This document shows, in pieces, positions 44,298 to 56,833 of a stretch of 64,000 nucleotides of DNA; the stretch's first letter is position 1; each line of letters starts with the position of its first letter. The notes below the pieces were generated by a model that saw nothing but the letters and a program-made list of their open reading frames with translations, was not told the DNA's origin and made no database searches. The DNA is from UBA3951 sp050952125 (GTDB lineage: Bacteria > Bacillota > Sulfobacillia > Fermentithermobacillales > Fermentithermobacillaceae). The stretch spans positions 248,001 to 312,000 of the forward strand of contig JBMNKK010000004.1 in NCBI GenBank assembly GCA_050952125.1. The letters run 5' to 3'. Both the position numbers and the translations under genes were made by a program.

Positions 44298-46385
44298 CTA
44301 CTTTTCTTCTTCCTTGCGCTTCTTGGCTTCCTCTATGACGTCTTCTGCAATGTTGCCGGGAACCTCTTCATAGTGGTCAAATTCCATGGTGAAGAGGCCG
44401 CGACCCTGGGTCATCGACCGGAGGTCGATGGCGTATTTCTGCAGTTCAGCCAACGGGGCGGTAGCTTTGATGACCTGGAAGCGGCCCCTTGCCTCCATAC
44501 CCTGGATCCTACCGCGCTTCTTGTTCAAGTCACCCATGATGTCGCCCATGAACTGGTCGGGAACGGTGACCTCCAACCTCATTATAGGCTCCAGCAAGAT
44601 CGGGTTGGCCTCTGCGCATCCCTTCTTAAACGCAAGGGAAGCGGCAATCTTGAACGCCATTTCGGATGAGTCAACCGGGTGATACGAGCCGTCATACAGA
44701 ATGGCCCTGAGTCCGGTGACAGGATACCCGGCCAGGACTCCTTCTGTGATTGCCTCACGAAGCCCCTTCTCAACTGCCGGAATGTATTGCCGGGGCACTG
44801 CCCCACCGAAAATCTTGTCGACAAACTCAAAGTCGGTATCGGGCGCGGCCTCAAACTCAATCCATACGTGGCCGAACTGCCCTCGCCCGCCGGTCTGCTT
44901 CTTATGCCGGCCTTCGGCTTTGGCCGAACCCTTGATGGTCTCGCGGAAAGGGATAATCGGGGTGGTAAGGTCGACGTCGACTCCGAACTTCCTCTTGAGC
45001 TTCCCGGTTGTCACGTCTACGTGAACCTCGCCCAGACCGGACAGGATGGTTTCGGCTGTCTCGGCATTCCTCTCTACGGTGATCGTCGGGTCTTCTTCCG
45101 TAAGCCTGGTTAGGCCCGTGGAGATCTTGTCTTCGTCGCCCTTGGTCCTGGGATGGACGGCAACCGAGTAGATGGGCGCAGGGAACTTAATGGGGCTGAA
45201 GACCACAGGGTCTTCCTGGCTGCACAAGGTGTCTCCCGTCAGCGTATCCTGAAGCTTTGCTACGGCCCCGATATCGCCCGCGTTAACCGCCGCCGCAGGT
45301 TCCTGCGTCTTTCCCTTTATCGTATACAGCTGGCCGACTCTCTCGACCTTGTTGCGAGTCGAGTTGAGAGCCGTGCTGTTGGAAGCAAATCTGCCCGAGT
45401 ACACCCTGAACAAAGTCAGCTTGCCGACATAGGGGTCGGCCATGGTCTTGAACACGAGAGCCGAAAGCGGAGCTCCTTGCGAAGGCTCGCGCTCAACTTC
45501 GGTCTCGCTTCCGGGAACGGTACCCTTGACCGCAGGTACATCGCTGGGAGAAGGCAGGTACTCGATTATAGCGTCCATGAGCTGGATAACGCCGAGCATC
45601 TTCGCTGCCGCTAGCGGGACCACCAGCGAAATCCGGCCGGCCACTGATGCCAGGTGAAGGCCACGAAGGATCTCTTCGTTCGTCAGGTCGCCTTCCTCAA
45701 GGTACTTCTCCATGAGTTGGTCATCGCCGTCGCACGCAGCTTCTTTGAGCTGCTCCTTTACTTCGGCTACGGCGTCTGCCATATCGTCCGGAACGGGCGC
45801 TTCGGTGCATTTGCCGTCGGGCTTGGGAGTCAGCATGACACCGCGAATGACATCGACAAGCCCCTTCAAGCCGGCCTGCTTACCTACAGGCAGGTAAAGA
45901 GGAGTGGCGTGCCCGCCCAGGGCATCATTTATCTCTTTGACCGTCGACAGGAAGTCGGTGTTCTCTCTGTCGAGTTTTGACACTGCAACAAGGCGCGGAA
46001 CCCCGTACTCGTTGGCATATTGCCAGACGAGCTCGGTCCCTACCTCGACCCCTCCTGTTGCATCGACTACAACTACAGCCCCGTCACACACGCGGAGTGC
46101 CGAACGCACTTCGCCGACAAAGTCGAAGTACCCGGGAGTGTCCAACACGTTCAGTTTCTTGCCCTTCCACTCGACGGGGGCAATGGAAGTGGAAATCGTA
46201 GTCTTCCTTCTTTGCTCCTCGGGGTCGTAATCGAGAACGGAAGTAGCATCATCGGTGCGTCCGAACCGGTCGCTTCCTCCAGAAGCGAACAACATCGCGT
46301 CTCCCAAAGTGGTCTTGCCCGCGCCACTGTGGGAGATGAGAGCAACGTTGCGGATGCTTCCCGTGGAATATTCTTTCAAAGCCAT
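44298..46385 (-). CDS. Elongation factor G-like GTPase (second copy)
   Basis: 695-residue paralogue of EF-G. P-loop HSGAGKTTLGDA, DTPGYFDFVGEV switch II, and a divergent G4 box SKLDRE instead of NKMD. Domains II to V are complete (KKRGRIQGMEARG, LRSMTQGRGLFTMEFDHYEE). Such proteins are annotated EF-G-like or FusA2; a role in ribosome recycling or translation under stress is possible but unproven. The ATG at 46385 lies only two bases after GGAGG. A TTG two codons later has ideal spacing and may be the true start. Confidence 0.9.
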   Translation of the reverse strand: MALKEYSTGSIRNVALISHSGAGKTTLGDAMLFASGGSDRFGRTDDATSVLDYDPEEQRRKTTISTSIAPVEWKGKKLNVLDTPGYFDFVGEVRSALRVCDGAVVVVDATGGVEVGTELVWQYANEYGVPRLVAVSKLDRENTDFLSTVKEINDALGGHATPLYLPVGKQAGLKGLVDVIRGVMLTPKPDGKCTEAPVPDDMADAVAEVKEQLKEAACDGDDQLMEKYLEEGDLTNEEILRGLHLASVAGRISLVVPLAAAKMLGVIQLMDAIIEYLPSPSDVPAVKGTVPGSETEVEREPSQGAPLSALVFKTMADPYVGKLTLFRVYSGRFASNSTALNSTRNKVERVGQLYTIKGKTQEPAAAVNAGDIGAVAKLQDTLTGDTLCSQEDPVVFSPIKFPAPIYSVAVHPRTKGDEDKISTGLTRLTEEDPTITVERNAETAETILSGLGEVHVDVTTGKLKRKFGVDVDLTTPIIPFRETIKGSAKAEGRHKKQTGGRGQFGHVWIEFEAAPDTDFEFVDKIFGGAVPRQYIPAVEKGLREAITEGVLAGYPVTGLRAILYDGSYHPVDSSEMAFKIAASLAFKKGCAEANPILLEPIMRLEVTVPDQFMGDIMGDLNKKRGRIQGMEARGRFQVIKATAPLAELQKYAIDLRSMTQGRGLFTMEFDHYEEVPGNIAEDVIEEAKKRKEEEK

Positions 46386-46427
46386 CTCCTCCTACGCTAT
46401 AAAAAGCAAGAAAAGCTCCTCGGGCAT

Positions 46428-46455
46428 ATTATCAATTTGCGCACAGTAGGCGCAA
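46428..46455 (-). promoter_or_regulatory. Candidate promoter of EF-G-like gene
   Basis: Minus strand: -35 TTGCGC (46450-46455), 16 bp, -10 GATAAT (46428-46433), about 40 nt upstream of the start codon. Confidence 0.4.
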
Positions 46456-46506
46456 GAGCAAGCTTCCCCAAACAGCGGTCTTACTTGGGGTTTTGACGAC
46501 GAAGAG

Positions 46507-46533
46507 AAGGGCCCCCTTGGCTCGGGGGCCTTT
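46507..46533 (-). terminator. Terminator after secreted BsuPI-like gene
   Basis: GCCCCC (46511-46516) pairs with GGGGGC (46524-46529), extended by weaker pairs; the minus strand continues TTCTCTTC. It lies about 45 nt past the stop of the 288-residue secreted protein. Confidence 0.6.
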
Positions 46534-46575
46534 CTCTATAATGAGCAGGGATCTATAGGCAGTGCCTTCTTCGGT

Positions 46576-47442
46576 CTACCTGGTGTAAAACCAAGTCTGA
46601 GCCACTATCCTGTAGTAGCCTGACCCTACGTTTGAGCGTACATCTACTTGATACTGCCCGGGCTCGAGCCCGTTAAGCGGCACGAAGATGTACCTCGAGG
46701 CTCCGGTTTCAATAGTACCGATTGACTGGCCGATACCTACGTCGCCCCGGTAATCCGTATCTCCGGGCTTCTTCACGAGTACCTGGTACCCGTACTGGTA
46801 AGGAAGGGTAATGTCCTTGTCCGAGGTGTTCTTAATGGTCACTCTGAGCCTCGGGCTAGAGTTGAACCAGCTGGGACCCATGTATTCAACCTTGTACTCG
46901 AGAGGATCGTGGGCTGCTCTCGCCTTCAGAGTGACATAGGTCGACGCGACTGACTGCCACTTGGTTTCACCTATGAAATACGCCTGAGCCATGTAAGTGC
47001 CTTGACGCAGGCTGTTGGGCAGAGTCTCTTTGTAGAGCTTTCCTTGTCCGGGGCGGAAAGTCTCCTTCACCTGAGCCTGGGTAAAGGACTTGCCGTAATT
47101 CGCTCTGTACGCGACTGAACCGTCCTTCCAAAGGACGAAGTCGGTCGTCATACCGTTGGGCGTACTCACAGTGATAGGCTTCTTGGTCGGGTTGTACACC
47201 AACAGCACCAGTTCGTTAGTCTCGGATGAGTAATCAAGCTTGTACTGCAGACCGGTACCTCTTGCGGGAGCCTGTCCCCAGCCGGGCCATACCGGAAACG
47301 GCTGCCACCTGGCCTGCCAAGGGGCGCGGTTCCAGTTGATCACAGGCTGAGCTGAAGGAGCAGGGGCTGCCAGCACCGACGGAGCCATTATCATTACGGC
47401 CATGAGTGCTGCCATCGCTGCTACGGCAATGCGTTTCAACAC
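46576..47442 (-). CDS. Secreted protein with two BsuPI-like inhibitor domains
   Basis: 288 residues. A clear signal peptide (positively charged MLKRIAVAAMAAL, hydrophobic core, AxA-type cleavage after VLAAPA) is followed by a Trp/Pro-rich linker and two beta-sandwich repeats. Repeat one has VYNPTKKPITVSTPNGMTTD and a GTYMAQAYF-type end. Repeat two has TIKNTSDKDITLPYQYGYQV and LEPGQYQVDVRS. These match the intracellular proteinase inhibitor BsuPI pattern. Being exported, it could inhibit an extracellular or cell-wall protease; this is an inference. GTG start. Confidence 0.7.
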   Translation of the reverse strand: MLKRIAVAAMAALMAVMIMAPSVLAAPAPSAQPVINWNRAPWQARWQPFPVWPGWGQAPARGTGLQYKLDYSSETNELVLLVYNPTKKPITVSTPNGMTTDFVLWKDGSVAYRANYGKSFTQAQVKETFRPGQGKLYKETLPNSLRQGTYMAQAYFIGETKWQSVASTYVTLKARAAHDPLEYKVEYMGPSWFNSSPRLRVTIKNTSDKDITLPYQYGYQVLVKKPGDTDYRGDVGIGQSIGTIETGASRYIFVPLNGLEPGQYQVDVRSNVGSGYYRIVAQTWFYTR

Positions 47443-47754
47443 GTGTCATCTCTCCTCTTTTTCCCGGCGCGCGGCTTGGGCGCCCGGTAGAGTCTTTCGC
47501 CTGCATAGCCTGTCTGTTTTCATCTCAGACGACAGTTAACATAATAACACCGCAGGGACCTTCGATGAACAGAAATCTCTGCCAGAATAGGGTGTTATAC
47601 AGGCATTTACCTTATCTCGCACTCGTATGACACGCGCCAACCGCATTATGTTCCCTATGTTCCCTGGGATCGGTTGGAAGAAAGCTTGTACCCAAAGAAC
47701 AGGCGCTAGAGTGCTATAATGTGGCGAGTGCCTATTGGGAGGGAGACGTGGACA
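47443..47754. other. 312-bp intergenic region, divergent
   Basis: Between the secreted BsuPI-like gene (minus) and mscL (plus). It holds an extended -10 element for mscL at 47712-47720. A weak minus-strand pair TTCATC, 17 bp, TATTAT may serve the secreted protein. I see no further gene; the short open frames here have no ribosome binding site or recognisable product. Confidence 0.4.
47712..47720 (+). promoter_or_regulatory. Extended -10 promoter of mscL
   Basis: TGC followed by TATAAT (47715-47720), an extended -10 box. No -35 match is seen at normal spacing. It overlaps the first codon of the longest mscL frame, supporting the later start. Confidence 0.5.
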
Positions 47755-48051
47755 GTGAAGGATTTCGTTGAGTTCATAAGAAAGCAAGGCGTAGTCGGTC
47801 TCGCGATCGGTTTCATCTTGGGCGGATCTGTGTCTAAGGTCGTGGCCGCGCTGGTAGAGGATATCATCAGCCCTCTCATCGGAATCGCCATGGGAAGCAT
47901 GGCAGATCTCGCTGAAGCCTCATTCACGATTGGGACAGCCACAATCATGTGGGGTCACTTCATCAGCACTTTCGTGGATTTCGTTTTGGTGGCTGCCGTG
48001 GTGTACTTTGTGTTCAAGAAACTCGGGCTAGAGAAGCTGGATAAGAAGTAG
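47755..48051 (+). CDS. mscL: Short MscL-type mechanosensitive channel
   Basis: 98 residues with two membrane helices (GVVGLAIGFILGGSVSKVV and STFVDFVLVAAVVYFVF) in the MscL arrangement, including EDIISPLIG. Ordinary MscL is about 130 or more residues; this one has a shortened outer loop and almost no C-terminal cytoplasmic helix. GTG at 47755, ten bases after GGAGGGA, is preferred since an earlier start would overlap the -10 box. Expected to act as an osmotic safety valve. Confidence 0.78.
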   Translation: MKDFVEFIRKQGVVGLAIGFILGGSVSKVVAALVEDIISPLIGIAMGSMADLAEASFTIGTATIMWGHFISTFVDFVLVAAVVYFVFKKLGLEKLDKK

Positions 48052-48196
48052 AGCTGTTCTAGAAAAGGTCGCAGACATACACGTCTCCATGCCCACACCT
48101 CGCCTCAATCCTCCATTCCTCCCTGTTATTCACAGAAGATGGGACTTATCCCCAGAGTTGTCAACAGCATTCTACAGCGTCAGTCAGAAAAGGAAA

Positions 48197-48220
48197 GCCC
48201 CGCTTTTTTACGAGCGGGGC
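48197..48220 (-). terminator. rRNA operon terminator
   Basis: GCCCCGCT and AGCGGGGC pair around an 8-nt loop, followed on the minus strand by TTTCCTTTT. It lies just beyond the 5S gene. Confidence 0.85.
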
Positions 48221-48233
48221 CTTCAATATTAGA

Positions 48234-48343
<110 letters not shown>

Positions 48344-48413
48344 ACCTTTTGTCCTTTCCACCCTCTTTGGGCGGACAACTTAAGAGAATTTGCGGAACTA
48401 ACTTAAGCGCAAA

Positions 48414-53084
<4,671 letters not shown>

Positions 53085-53110
53085 ACCTTTTCCTCAAGGT
53101 CCGTAGAGTC

Positions 53111-53129
53111 GCTCGCGGTAACCGCGAGC
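53111..53129. repeat. Perfect hairpin in 16S leader
   Basis: GCTCGCGG-TAA-CCGCGAGC, 8-bp stem with 3-nt loop, in the leader between the rRNA promoter and 16S. Possibly part of antitermination or pre-rRNA folding. Confidence 0.5.
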
Positions 53130-53214
53130 CTTCTGGACTCAAAGGTTCTCTTACGCTGTTCAGTTTTCAAGGACCGACTTCCTTGGGCGCCCCCTCTCGC
53201 GGGGCGCAAGGGTT

Positions 53215-53243
53215 ACTATAACACCGGAATAAGCTAAGATCAA
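53215..53243 (-). promoter_or_regulatory. rRNA operon promoter
   Basis: Minus strand: -35 TTGATC (53238-53243), 17 bp, -10 TATAGT (53215-53220), about 130 nt upstream of 16S. The only good promoter match in the lysS-16S gap. Confidence 0.65.
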
Positions 53244-53275
53244 CACCCCGCCGCAACTTTTTTTATAGTTTTAGC

Positions 53276-53300
53276 AGGAGTGACTCTAACTAACACTCCT
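53276..53300 (-). terminator. Hairpin overlapping lysS stop
   Basis: AGGAGTG and CACTCCT pair around an 11-nt loop that includes the end of lysS. The following minus-strand bases are A-rich and not T-rich, so terminator function is weakly supported. Confidence 0.3.
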
Positions 53301-54795
53301 AGGTCTTAGGTCTCATCATGGGGAACAGGATGACGTCGCGGATTGACGGAGAATCGGTCAAAAACATGACAAGCCTCTCGATTCCTATGCCCAAACCTCC
53401 CGCCGGCGGCATGCCGTACTCCAGCGCGGTGATGAAGTCTTCGTCGTAGGGATGAGCTTCGTCATTCCCCGCGGCCTTCTCTCTCGCCTGCTGAATAAAG
53501 CGGTTTTTCTGGTCAATGGGGTCGTTAAGCTCCGAAAACGCGTTCCCTAGTTCCCGGCCAAGTGCAAAAGCCTCAAACCTATAAGTGAGGTTGGGGTTGT
53601 CTTCCCTTCTCTTCGCGAGCGGCGATATCTCTACAGGATAATCTATCAGGAAATGGGGCTGAACAAGCTTAGGCTCGACGTACTCGCCCATGATTTCCTC
53701 AATTACGCTGCCCTTCGTCTTTGCTTTGTTCATATCCAGGCCGAGCCTTTCGGCAATAGCTACCGCGTCCTCGTCGGTCCGGATATCTTCCGGCTTGATC
53801 CCTGTCGCCTGCGTTATTCCATCCCAAACCCGGAGCCTTGGCCACGGAGGCGTAACGTCGATCTCGTAGCCGCCGGAAGTGAATCTCATAGACCCCAGAA
53901 CCTCTTCCGCGCATCCCGACACCAGGTCCTCAACAAGTTTCATCATATCGTTGTAATCGGCGTAGGCTTGGTAGACCTCCATCATGTAGAACTCCGGATT
54001 GTGCCTGGTGTCGATGCCTTCGTTTCGAAAATCGGGACCTATCTCGTATACCCTCTCAAGGCCGCCGACAAGCAGGCGTTTGAGATACAGCTCGGTTGCG
54101 ATCCTGAGATAGACATCAATATCCAAAGCATTGTGGTGAGTGATGAAAGGGCGGGCGTGAGCCCCGCCTGCTATCGTCTGCAGGACGGGCGTCTGGACCT
54201 CGATAAATCCCCTCTCATCTAGAAAGCGCCTTATATAGGAAATGATCTTGCTTCTCTTGATGAATGTGTCCTGCACTTCCGGATTCACTATCAGATCGAG
54301 GTACCGCTGCCGGTAGCGGAGATCTACATCGGTAAGGCCGTGCCACTTCTCAGGAAGCGGCCTGAGCGCCTTAGCGAGCATCGTCCAGTTGTGCACTTCG
54401 ACCGTGGGCTCGCCTCTCTTGGTGCGGAAGACTGAGCCCTGAACTCCAACGAAATCTCCTAGATCGACCAAATCCTCAAACGACTTGTACTCTTCTTCTC
54501 CGAGGACGTCGATGCGCACGTGTAACTGAATGCGCCCGCTGCGGTCGCGGAGATCGCAGAAACAAGCTTTGCCGTGACCGCGTATGGCTGTGATCCTTCC
54601 GGCAATTCTGACTTCATACCCTGCCATCTCGTCACACTTTTCGGCGATAAGCGAAGCGTGTGAATCAACCTCATAGCGACCGCCAAACGGAGCGATGCCT
54701 TTCGCTTCTGCTTTGGCGATCTTGGCCCGCCTTCTCTCGAACTCCTCGTCGAGTCTTGAAACGGGCACGTCCCTCTCGCTCATATCGCCGGACAA
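53299..54795 (-). CDS. lysS: Lysyl-tRNA synthetase, class II
   Basis: 498 residues. N-terminal OB-fold anticodon domain (VRIAGRITAIRGHGKACFCD) and class II catalytic core: motif 2 around YEIGPDFRNEGIDTRHNPEF and motif 3 GLGIGIERLVMFLTD. TTG at 54795 lies eight bases after GGAGG and is preferred to the ATG at 54783. Downstream of greA, upstream of the rRNA operon, as in B. subtilis. Confidence 0.97.
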   Translation of the reverse strand: MSGDMSERDVPVSRLDEEFERRRAKIAKAEAKGIAPFGGRYEVDSHASLIAEKCDEMAGYEVRIAGRITAIRGHGKACFCDLRDRSGRIQLHVRIDVLGEEEYKSFEDLVDLGDFVGVQGSVFRTKRGEPTVEVHNWTMLAKALRPLPEKWHGLTDVDLRYRQRYLDLIVNPEVQDTFIKRSKIISYIRRFLDERGFIEVQTPVLQTIAGGAHARPFITHHNALDIDVYLRIATELYLKRLLVGGLERVYEIGPDFRNEGIDTRHNPEFYMMEVYQAYADYNDMMKLVEDLVSGCAEEVLGSMRFTSGGYEIDVTPPWPRLRVWDGITQATGIKPEDIRTDEDAVAIAERLGLDMNKAKTKGSVIEEIMGEYVEPKLVQPHFLIDYPVEISPLAKRREDNPNLTYRFEAFALGRELGNAFSELNDPIDQKNRFIQQAREKAAGNDEAHPYDEDFITALEYGMPPAGGLGIGIERLVMFLTDSPSIRDVILFPMMRPKT

Positions 54796-54851
54796 TGTGA
54801 CTACCTCCTGGCATACGTATACTAGAGAGCGTAGTGTCCCAAGAAAGACGC

Positions 54852-55328
54852 CTACGCTGTGATAGACACCACTTCGTACTGGAAGGTGCCCGCCGGAACC
54901 ATCACCGAGATTACCGCACCCGGCTTCTGCCCCATAAGGGCTCTTCCCACCGGAGACTCCATGGATATCCGCTTCCTTGAGGGATCTGCCTCATGGGCTC
55001 CCACAATGGTGTACTCGCTCACCTGGTCTCTGGTGAGGTCTTTCACAGTGACCGTACAGCCAATCGAGACAACCTTGGGGTTCTTCTGGCCTTCCTGAGC
55101 TACCTTAGCATGGCGGAGTATCTTCTCAAGGCTGAGGATACGTCCCTCGACGAAGGCTTGTTCGTTCTTAGCGTCTTCGTACTCGGCATTCTCAGAGAGG
55201 TCTCCGAATTCACGGGCTGCTTTGATTCTCTCGGCCACTTCTTTCCTTCTTACCAGCTTCAGATGTGCAAGTTCTTCCTCCAGGTTCTTCTTGCCCTCTG
55301 GAGAAAGCAGGATCTCGCGTTCTGCCAT
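54852..55328 (-). CDS. greA: Transcript cleavage factor GreA
   Basis: 158 residues. Rescues backtracked RNA polymerase. Coiled-coil N-terminus with the tip acidic pair in FGDLSENAEYEDAKNEQ, and a C-terminal FKBP-like domain ending SPVGRALMGQKPGAVISVMV. The frame is open from 55403, but the ATG at 55328 begins the family homology. GGGAGG touches that ATG, so spacing is poor; AAAGGCAGAG further up may act. Upstream of lysS. Confidence 0.95.
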   Translation of the reverse strand: MAEREILLSPEGKKNLEEELAHLKLVRRKEVAERIKAAREFGDLSENAEYEDAKNEQAFVEGRILSLEKILRHAKVAQEGQKNPKVVSIGCTVTVKDLTRDQVSEYTIVGAHEADPSRKRISMESPVGRALMGQKPGAVISVMVPAGTFQYEVVSITA

Positions 55329-55457
55329 CCTCCCGTTATCTCTGCCTTTCCTGGGGAATTTACGAGGGTGCCGCGGCGTCGCGCTGCACCCAGATAAACG
55401 CATATCAGTGTATGTCTAGCTTAGTCCTGTCTATACCGAGCCCTTAAGATAGACAAA

Positions 55458-55490
55458 GACCGCTGCAAGGTCAGCTCCGCTGCAGTGGTC
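55458..55490 (-). terminator. Terminator or attenuator in greA leader
   Basis: GACCGCTGCA (55458-55467) pairs, with one mismatch, with TGCAGTGGTC (55481-55490); the minus strand continues TTTGTCT. If the promoter at 55513-55542 is used, this hairpin lies inside the greA leader and would act as an attenuator; otherwise it ends the upstream three-gene cluster. Confidence 0.55.
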
Positions 55491-55512
55491 GTACCCGCCT
55501 CACGGCGACAGC

Positions 55513-55542
55513 ATTATAATGCGGGGTGCAACTCCCAGTCAA
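55513..55542 (-). promoter_or_regulatory. Candidate promoter of greA-lysS
   Basis: Minus strand: -35 TTGACT (55537-55542), 18 bp, perfect -10 TATAAT (55513-55518). The -10 lies within the palindrome GCATTATAATGC. Confidence 0.55.
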
Positions 55543-55685
55543 TACTACTTTGGCCAAGTCCGCGCCGCCGCGCAGGTCTATATTGCCCGCCCCGACCTCA
55601 AGTGATGTCCGAAGGCCGTCAGACACCACGTCCAGCAGGCAAAATCTGGCGCAACTCGCCCGGCAATGATCAGCCAGAGAGCCCA

Positions 55686-56768
55686 CTAGGCGCTCCGCGC
55701 TCTACGCTTCCGGGCGTTCTCTTTGATCCTCTCTATCTCCGCTTCAGTGACCGGCCTTTCGAAACTCCGGAATCCCGCCACCTCGAAGCCGTGCTTTTTG
55801 GCGAGCTTGGCAATGCCTTTGATCCGGGATACGGGCATCTCACGCCCGAGACTCCAATCTGTGTAGTTCTCCTCAAGAGCAAGGATCATGGTCTCAGCCA
55901 TACACGCGTAACTCGTTTTCTCCGGGAAGCCGAAATTGAAGTGGAAATCGACGTCTCCGGGAACCTTTACTACTCCGCCTTCGATTATGAGCACATCATC
56001 GCGCTTCTTCTTCACTTCAACCGACACGTTTCTGGGACGCGAGACGTCGCACACCAGAGCGCCCGGCTTCAGGTCCTCGGGCTCAATGACCGCATCGATG
56101 GCAGAACTGACACATACAACCACGTCCGCCTCTTTGACGGCGCCGCGGAGATCCCTGGTTACCTTGGGCACCATTCCAGTCTGCTCCACGATAACGTCGG
56201 CAACCTTCTCCAGGCGACCCATGTCTCTCGCACACAGGGTTAGATGCCGTCCCTCGTCAGCCATGATAAGGGAGACGGCTCTTCCGATAGCGCCGGATGC
56301 TCCGAGGACCAGGACGTTTGCTTTATCCATATCTATCTCCATCAGAGTCGCGGCCTTCTCTGTTGCTTCCATCGCGGTGGCTACGGTATAGCTGTTCCCG
56401 GTAGTCACAGCGATGTCAACATTCTTGCGAATGGTTACGCCGGCATCGCCCACAACCGAAGTGAAGGCTCCCAGACCGACGACTCTTGCTCCGAGGTCGG
56501 CTGCCTTATTACACGCGTCGACTATCTTCGCGGTCACTTTCTCCAAAGGCAGTCCCAGCATGAGCCTGGGAACCAGCGGTACCGACACGAAATATCCGTT
56601 TGCTTCGGCGTATCTCGATTGAACGCCGGTAATGTGAGAGACCTTTATCGGAGGCATGAACGACATGACCGTCTCTACAAACCTGTCCGGCAAGTGCCTG
56701 GCTATGGGAAACTTCCTCGCCACGTCGCTTACGTCGATCGGATGGATGATGAAGCCAAAGGTACCCAA
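55686..56768 (-). CDS. Acyl-ACP reductase (AAR)-like NAD(P)H oxidoreductase
   Basis: 360 residues. Databases tend to label this type shikimate dehydrogenase, but the sequence tracks cyanobacterial long-chain acyl-ACP reductase more closely. Matches are GFIIHPIDVSDVARKF at the start, LGAFTSVV, VTTGNSYTVATAMEAT, the nucleotide loop VLVLGASGAIGRAVS (about 153-167) and YACMAETMILALEENYTDW. Cys289 falls on the catalytic cysteine of AAR (FACFAEA in that family). Expected chemistry is thioester reduction to an aldehyde, with lipid-linked substrates possible. TTG start with GGAGGGG. Last gene of a three-gene cluster with 56834 and 57776. Confidence 0.72.
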   Translation of the reverse strand: MGTFGFIIHPIDVSDVARKFPIARHLPDRFVETVMSFMPPIKVSHITGVQSRYAEANGYFVSVPLVPRLMLGLPLEKVTAKIVDACNKAADLGARVVGLGAFTSVVGDAGVTIRKNVDIAVTTGNSYTVATAMEATEKAATLMEIDMDKANVLVLGASGAIGRAVSLIMADEGRHLTLCARDMGRLEKVADVIVEQTGMVPKVTRDLRGAVKEADVVVCVSSAIDAVIEPEDLKPGALVCDVSRPRNVSVEVKKKRDDVLIIEGGVVKVPGDVDFHFNFGFPEKTSYACMAETMILALEENYTDWSLGREMPVSRIKGIAKLAKKHGFEVAGFRSFERPVTEAEIERIKENARKRRARSA

Positions 56769-56833
56769 CAGCGTCCCCTCCAGAAGGATGCATATGAAGC
56801 GTCAGTGCGGTTTAAGGATGAAGATATTCGGAT

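Larger units (their letters stand above)
55329..55685. other. 357-bp leader region upstream of greA
   Basis: Holds a promoter (55513-55542) and a hairpin (55458-55490), both on the minus strand. A 71-codon frame (55471-55686, GTG start at the end of the acyl-ACP reductase-like gene) runs through it, with four cysteines and an Arg-rich end. I do not recognise the product, and it overlaps the promoter, so I do not call it a gene. Confidence 0.35.

Noticed and set aside
46465..46495. Plus-strand hairpin CCCCAA/TTGGGG followed by TTTT
   Set aside because: No plus-strand gene lies upstream; 6-bp stem with a long loop may be chance.
54796..54851. T-box riboswitch for lysS
   Set aside because: The greA-lysS gap is only 56 nt, and no T-box sequence was seen there or in the greA leader.
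55471..55686. 71-codon minus-strand frame after the AAR-like gene
   Set aside because: Contains a near-consensus promoter and ends in a hairpin; no recognised domain. Kept only as a remark.
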